A DNA stretch of 52,313 nt from Actinomycetes bacterium. GTDB lineage: Bacteria; Actinomycetota; Thermoleophilia; Solirubrobacterales; Solirubrobacteraceae. The notes beneath the pieces were generated by a model, which saw only the letters and a program-made list of their open reading frames with translations, made no database searches and had not been told where the DNA came from. Below, one piece after another: positions 49,462 to 52,313 of the stretch. Position numbers and translations under genes: made by a program. The stretch covers positions 1 through 52,313 of the forward strand of contig JAJYUP010000008.1 in the NCBI GenBank assembly GCA_021792455.1, given 5' to 3'. Positions within the stretch are counted from its first letter, which is position 1, and each line of letters starts with the position of its first letter.

Positions 49462-51099
49462 GTGCTCGAAGGTCTGATGCAGGATTTCCCGCTGACGCTG
49501 CAGCATCTGCGATCGCGGATGCTCGGCGTCAACGCTGACTCGCAGGTCAGCACGAGCACGCCTCTTGGCTTGCGGCGCGCGAGCTTTCACGAGCTGTCAG
49601 AGCGGATAGACAGGCTCGCCTGGGCGCTGAAGAAGCTTGGGGTGCAGCGCGGCGACAGGGTTGGCACGTTCGCATGGAACAACCAGGAGCACTTCGAGCT
49701 CTACATCGCCGTGCCATGCGTGGGGGCGGTTCTTCACACGATCAACATCCGCCTGTTCACCGATCAGCTGCGATACATCATCGACCACGCCGAGGATCAG
49801 GTGATCTTCGTCGACGCCTCGCTGACGGCCGTGCTCGCCCCACTCGCTCAGCACCTGAAGAAGGTTCGCCACTACGTCGTCATCGGTGCCGATCGCGACG
49901 ATGGTGCTCTGCCGGGCGCGCTCTCCTATGATGAGCTGCTCGCGGAAGCGCCTTCAGAGCCGTTCGCCTATCCACAGCTTCAGGAGCGCGAGGCGGCTGC
50001 GCTCTGCTACACGAGTGGGACGACGGGCAACCCGAAGGGCGTGCTCTACTCACACCGCTCGGTGGCGCTGCACTCCACCGCTGCGCTCATCAGTGATGCG
50101 CTCGGCCTCTGCAGGCAGGACAAGGCACTCGTGGTCGTGCCGATGTTCCACGCGAACGCATGGGGCATCCCGCACGCCGCTGCACTCTGCGGGGCCGACC
50201 TGCTGCTTCCTGACCGGTTCCTGCAGGCGGAGGCGCTTGCCAAGCTGATAGAGCAGGAGCGTCCGACGATCATGGGCTGCGTGCCGACGATCTTTGCTGA
50301 CCTGCTCCGCTACGCGGACTCCAATGAAGTTGATCTCTCTTGCCTGCGCAACGCCGCCTGCGGCGGCTCAGCTGTGCCAAAGCAGCTCATGCGGGACTTC
50401 GAAGAGCGTCACCAGGTGCGCATCTACCAGGCGTGGGGGATGACAGAGACGAGTCCGGTCGCGACCTACTCGCGACCTTCGACTGAGCAGGCGTCATCGG
50501 AGGAGCATTGGGATCAGCGCGCCAGACAGGGGACTCCTCTGCCTTGGGTGGAGATCAGGCTCGTCGGCGAGGACGGCATGCCGGTGCCATCGGATGGGCA
50601 GACGAGCGGTGAGATAGAGGTGAGGGGCCCCTGGATCGCCGCCGCCTACTACAACGATGACTCTGGGGAAGAGCGGTTCGACGACGGCTGGCTGCGGACG
50701 GGGGACATCGCCACAGCTGACGGGCATGGCTCGCTGCAGATCAGCGACAGGGTGAAGGACGTCATCAAGTCCGGTGGCGAGTGGATCTCCTCCGTCGCAC
50801 TCGAGAACGAGCTGATGGCCCATCCTGACGTGCTCGAGGCGGCGGTGATCGCGAAGCCTGACGAGAGATGGGGAGAGAGACCGCTCTGCTGCGTCGTGCT
50901 GCGGGAGGGCGCGCACGCCGGCGCCGCGGACCTGCTCGAGCACCTGCGCCCACGCGTTGCGAGCTGGTGGCTGCCGGACGAGTTCGCCTTCATTTCGCAG
51001 GTGCCGAAGACAAGCGTCGGCAAGTTCGACAAGAAGGCTCTCCGTCACAGCCTCGAAGACGGCACGCTTGCTGGCCGCGTATCGGTGAGGCGAGCGTGA
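49462..51099 (+). CDS. Long-chain fatty acid-CoA ligase-like enzyme
   Basis: 545 residues from GTG 49462, chosen because AGGAGGG (49448-49454) lies seven bases upstream; the ATG at 49477 would be too far from it. AMP-binding motif CYTSGTTGNPKGVLYSH, later YQAWGMTETSPVATY, DGWLRTGDIA, ISDRVKDVIKSGGEWISS (adenylate-binding) and catalytic Lys in PKTSVGKFDKKALR. N-terminus LEGLMQDFPLTLQHL is typical of medium/long-chain acyl-CoA ligases of this subfamily. Activates a fatty acid with ATP and CoA in the cytoplasm. The open frame upstream of the start is not used. Confidence 0.93.
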   Translation: MLEGLMQDFPLTLQHLRSRMLGVNADSQVSTSTPLGLRRASFHELSERIDRLAWALKKLGVQRGDRVGTFAWNNQEHFELYIAVPCVGAVLHTINIRLFTDQLRYIIDHAEDQVIFVDASLTAVLAPLAQHLKKVRHYVVIGADRDDGALPGALSYDELLAEAPSEPFAYPQLQEREAAALCYTSGTTGNPKGVLYSHRSVALHSTAALISDALGLCRQDKALVVVPMFHANAWGIPHAAALCGADLLLPDRFLQAEALAKLIEQERPTIMGCVPTIFADLLRYADSNEVDLSCLRNAACGGSAVPKQLMRDFEERHQVRIYQAWGMTETSPVATYSRPSTEQASSEEHWDQRARQGTPLPWVEIRLVGEDGMPVPSDGQTSGEIEVRGPWIAAAYYNDDSGEERFDDGWLRTGDIATADGHGSLQISDRVKDVIKSGGEWISSVALENELMAHPDVLEAAVIAKPDERWGERPLCCVVLREGAHAGAADLLEHLRPRVASWWLPDEFAFISQVPKTSVGKFDKKALRHSLEDGTLAGRVSVRRA

Positions 51100-51115
51100 C
51101 TCAGCGAAGATGATC

Positions 51116-51133
51116 GTGATGTGCGCACATCAC
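51116..51133. promoter_or_regulatory. 18-bp perfect palindrome, candidate operator
   Basis: GTGATGTGCGCACATCAC reads the same on both strands. It lies 17 bases after the acyl-CoA ligase stop and about 30 bases upstream of the TACACT box, in the promoter region of the LPxTG-like gene. AATGTGC (51154-51160) may be a further half-site. Without a loop it is less likely to be a terminator. Confidence 0.5.
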
Positions 51134-51161
51134 CGGCACGCGTTCCGCCCGCAAATGTGCT

Positions 51162-51167
51162 TACACT
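51162..51167 (+). promoter_or_regulatory. Candidate -10 box (TACACT) of the LPxTG-like gene
   Basis: TACACT lies ~90 bases before ATG 51256, giving a leader of about 80 bases. No good -35. Confidence 0.4.
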
Positions 51168-51255
51168 CTTGGGTCGGCAGGCGACCTGCACGCTGCGGGG
51201 CGCCCGTGGGAGTCGCCAACTGCACCAGCACCCGGACAAGGAGACGGACGCAGCA

Positions 51256-51795
51256 ATGACCTCGAATGACCTCATCGAATTGAGCGGGCCAGGAGCGCGT
51301 TGGGTCCGCAGGCTTCGCGTTCTCGCCGGCTCGCTCGCACTTGTCACAGCGGTGCTCGCGTTCCTCGCGGCGCCCGTCTTCGCGCTGGAAACGAGCACGA
51401 CCTCGACGACGACGACCTCCAGCACCGAATCCTCGACGACAACGGCGTCGAGCACCACGACGTCCGCTGCTGCAACATCGAGCGCTGAAACCGGCTACAG
51501 CCAGACACCGGAAAAGCCGACTGAAGAAGGCTACAAACAGAAACCGGCCAAGCCTGAAGCCAAAAAAGCGGTCGCTCCTGAAAAGGAAGAAGTGACTCCG
51601 AAAGAAGAAGTGGTCGCACCGCACCACGAAGTCGCGCCGGAAAGCAAAGAAGCTGTGCCCGCGAAAGCGAAGGAACTGCCGTTCACTGGGTTCGACTTCC
51701 GCTGGCTCGTCGGCATCGGGGCCGCACTCCTGCTCGCTGGGGGACTGTCGCTGAAGCTGCTCGCTCGACGGGAGCGGCGCGGCAGCGGTCGTTAG
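51256..51795 (+). CDS. LPxTG-like cell-surface protein
   Basis: 179 residues from ATG 51256, AAGGAG (51238-51243) twelve bases upstream. Signal peptide ~20-43 (LRVLAGSLALVTAVLAFLAAPVFALE), then a Thr/Ser-rich stretch (~44-80), then a Pro/Lys/Glu-rich spacer with repeated KP and KE pieces (~85-140), then LPFTG at ~143, a hydrophobic helix (WLVGIGAALLLAGGLSLKLL) and a basic tail RRERR. This is the layout of a sortase substrate. No sortase gene is in the window. The spacer is coded with many AAA/GAA codons, richer in A than its neighbours. Confidence 0.82.
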   Translation: MTSNDLIELSGPGARWVRRLRVLAGSLALVTAVLAFLAAPVFALETSTTSTTTTSSTESSTTTASSTTTSAAATSSAETGYSQTPEKPTEEGYKQKPAKPEAKKAVAPEKEEVTPKEEVVAPHHEVAPESKEAVPAKAKELPFTGFDFRWLVGIGAALLLAGGLSLKLLARRERRGSGR

Positions 51796-51873
51796 CGCTC
51801 GAGCCTGCGCGCGCTCATCGAGAGGCAGGTTGCCGGCGCGACACATCCACGTGCGTGCCGGCGGTCTGCAGCT

Positions 51874-52028
51874 CATCCGGCCCTCCTCACCGCCGGATCC
51901 GCCTGGCAGCCCGCCGCACATCCGGCCCTCCTCACCGCCGGATCCGCCTGGCAGCCCGCCGCACATCCGGCCCTCCTCACCGCCGGATCCGCCTGGCAGC
52001 CCGCCGCACATCTGCCTGGCAGCCCGCC
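51874..52028. repeat. 45-bp tandem repeat, three units and a partial fourth
   Basis: Units 51874-51918, 51919-51963 and 51964-52008 are identical; 52009-52028 is a shortened copy that skips part of the unit. Each unit contains GCCGGATCCG. Confidence 0.95.
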
Positions 52029-52143
52029 CCACTCTGTCCGAGCTGATCCGCCGTTCAGGGCTCTGTATCGCCGCCCGCTCAGAGCATCCCACGCGCTGCG
52101 ATCGACCTGGGCTGGGCAGCGTCGTGGGATCTCCGTCTTCCCT

Positions 52144-52206
52144 GAGCTCTTTCCCAGGGGATCTTGGGCTCTTGCCCACCGATCGTGGGCCCTTCCCCAG
52201 GGATGA
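52144..52206. repeat. Degenerate 21-bp repeat, three units
   Basis: 52144-52164, 52165-52185 and 52186-52206 share the pattern gggCtCtTnCCCAnnGATc. More diverged than the 45-bp repeat just before it. Confidence 0.6.
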
Positions 52207-52313
52207 GATCCCTCTCACCCCAGTGCATCGTGCCGCTCGTGAGCAGGCGATCTCAGCGCTTGTTGCCCAGGCTCGAAATAGCGCCCCAACGCGCGCCTGC
52301 GGGCTTTGCTCAG

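Larger units (their letters stand above)
51796..52313. other. Gene-free region with tandem repeats
   Basis: 518 bases to the window edge. It holds the 45-bp and 21-bp tandem repeats listed separately. Reading frames on both strands are open because the repeat units are multiples of three; I see no ribosome site, promoter or family match that would make any of them a gene. Confidence 0.6.

Noticed and set aside
51130-52218. 362-codon open frame on the minus strand across the LPxTG-like gene and the 45-bp repeats
   Set aside because: It is antisense to a gene with signal peptide, LPFTG and ribosome site. The open frame follows from GC-rich codon structure and repeat units divisible by three, and it has no ribosome site.
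1-52313. tRNA, rRNA, riboswitch, phage or transposon
   Set aside because: I looked for cloverleaf arms, transposase motifs, terminal inverted repeats and known riboswitch cores and saw none. A covariance-model search would settle the RNA part.

Overview
The window is a stretch of high-GC chromosomal DNA from an actinobacterium. It most resembles the Thermoleophilia (Solirubrobacterales). The clues are a 1023-residue secreted repeat protein of a kind common there, an arylsulfotransferase-like secreted protein, DUF5335 and DUF2237 proteins, an ECF sigma factor overlapping a single-pass membrane partner, frequent GTG/TTG starts, and -10 boxes of the TAnnnT type that often sit 6-7 bases before a start codon. 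The lineage is inferred from gene content, not from a marker gene. I found no rRNA, tRNA, CRISPR array, phage gene or insertion sequence, so this reads as core genome with some lineage-specific secreted proteins.

Layout. 1-2656: ArsR-type regulator (cut by the window edge), DUF2237, DUF5335, ring-cleaving VOC dioxygenase. 2858-8115: arylsulfotransferase-like protein with a Thr/Ser repeat tail, a small secreted protein, a KimA-like APC transporter. 8252-11868: membrane partner and ECF sigma factor, O6-alkylguanine DNA alkyltransferase (its in-frame upstream part is closed by a TAG), HhH-GPD DNA repair protein. 11927-16513: polysaccharide deacetylase, then a beta-phosphoglucomutase/GH65 phosphorylase pair. 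16694-23024: Rrf2 regulator and the Fe-S assembly operon sufC-sufS-sufU-Rieske-sufB-sufD. 23200-27106: DUF354, sugar transferase and asparagine synthase (surface glycan type). 27245-33355: secreted repeat protein, ABC1 kinase, fatty acid desaturase, small membrane protein. 33496-38662: UPF0104 membrane protein, YbhB-like protein, EamA-like transporter, LigD-type polymerase domain, M32 carboxypeptidase. 38780-44273: GNAT protein and M28 peptidase, a three-gene operon with two double-YbjQ proteins, a VOC protein. 44484-51795: sulfotransferase, two-component system and small secreted protein, small membrane protein, small winged-helix-like protein, acyl-CoA ligase, LPxTG-like surface protein. The last 500 bases hold two tandem repeats and no gene.

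How genes work together. The suf genes form one coupled operon with an Rrf2 gene in front that probably senses Fe-S status. The HAD/GH65 pair overlaps by four bases and should convert an alpha-glucosyl disaccharide through beta-glucose-1-phosphate to glucose-6-phosphate. Sigma factor and membrane partner overlap by four bases. Response regulator and histidine kinase lie in tandem with a small secreted protein behind them. Several surface proteins share Thr/Ser-rich stretches.

Most unusual points: (1) several apparently leaderless genes, including a 7-codon leaderless ORF whose stop overlaps the start of an EamA-like transporter gene; (2) the in-frame TAG upstream of the alkyltransferase; (3) about a dozen short tandem repeats of 18-60 bp; (4) an 18-bp perfect palindrome in front of the LPxTG-like gene; (5) the double-YbjQ operon; (6) the order of the suf operon and its Rrf2 regulator. 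I did not see a clearly new defence or biosynthetic system.
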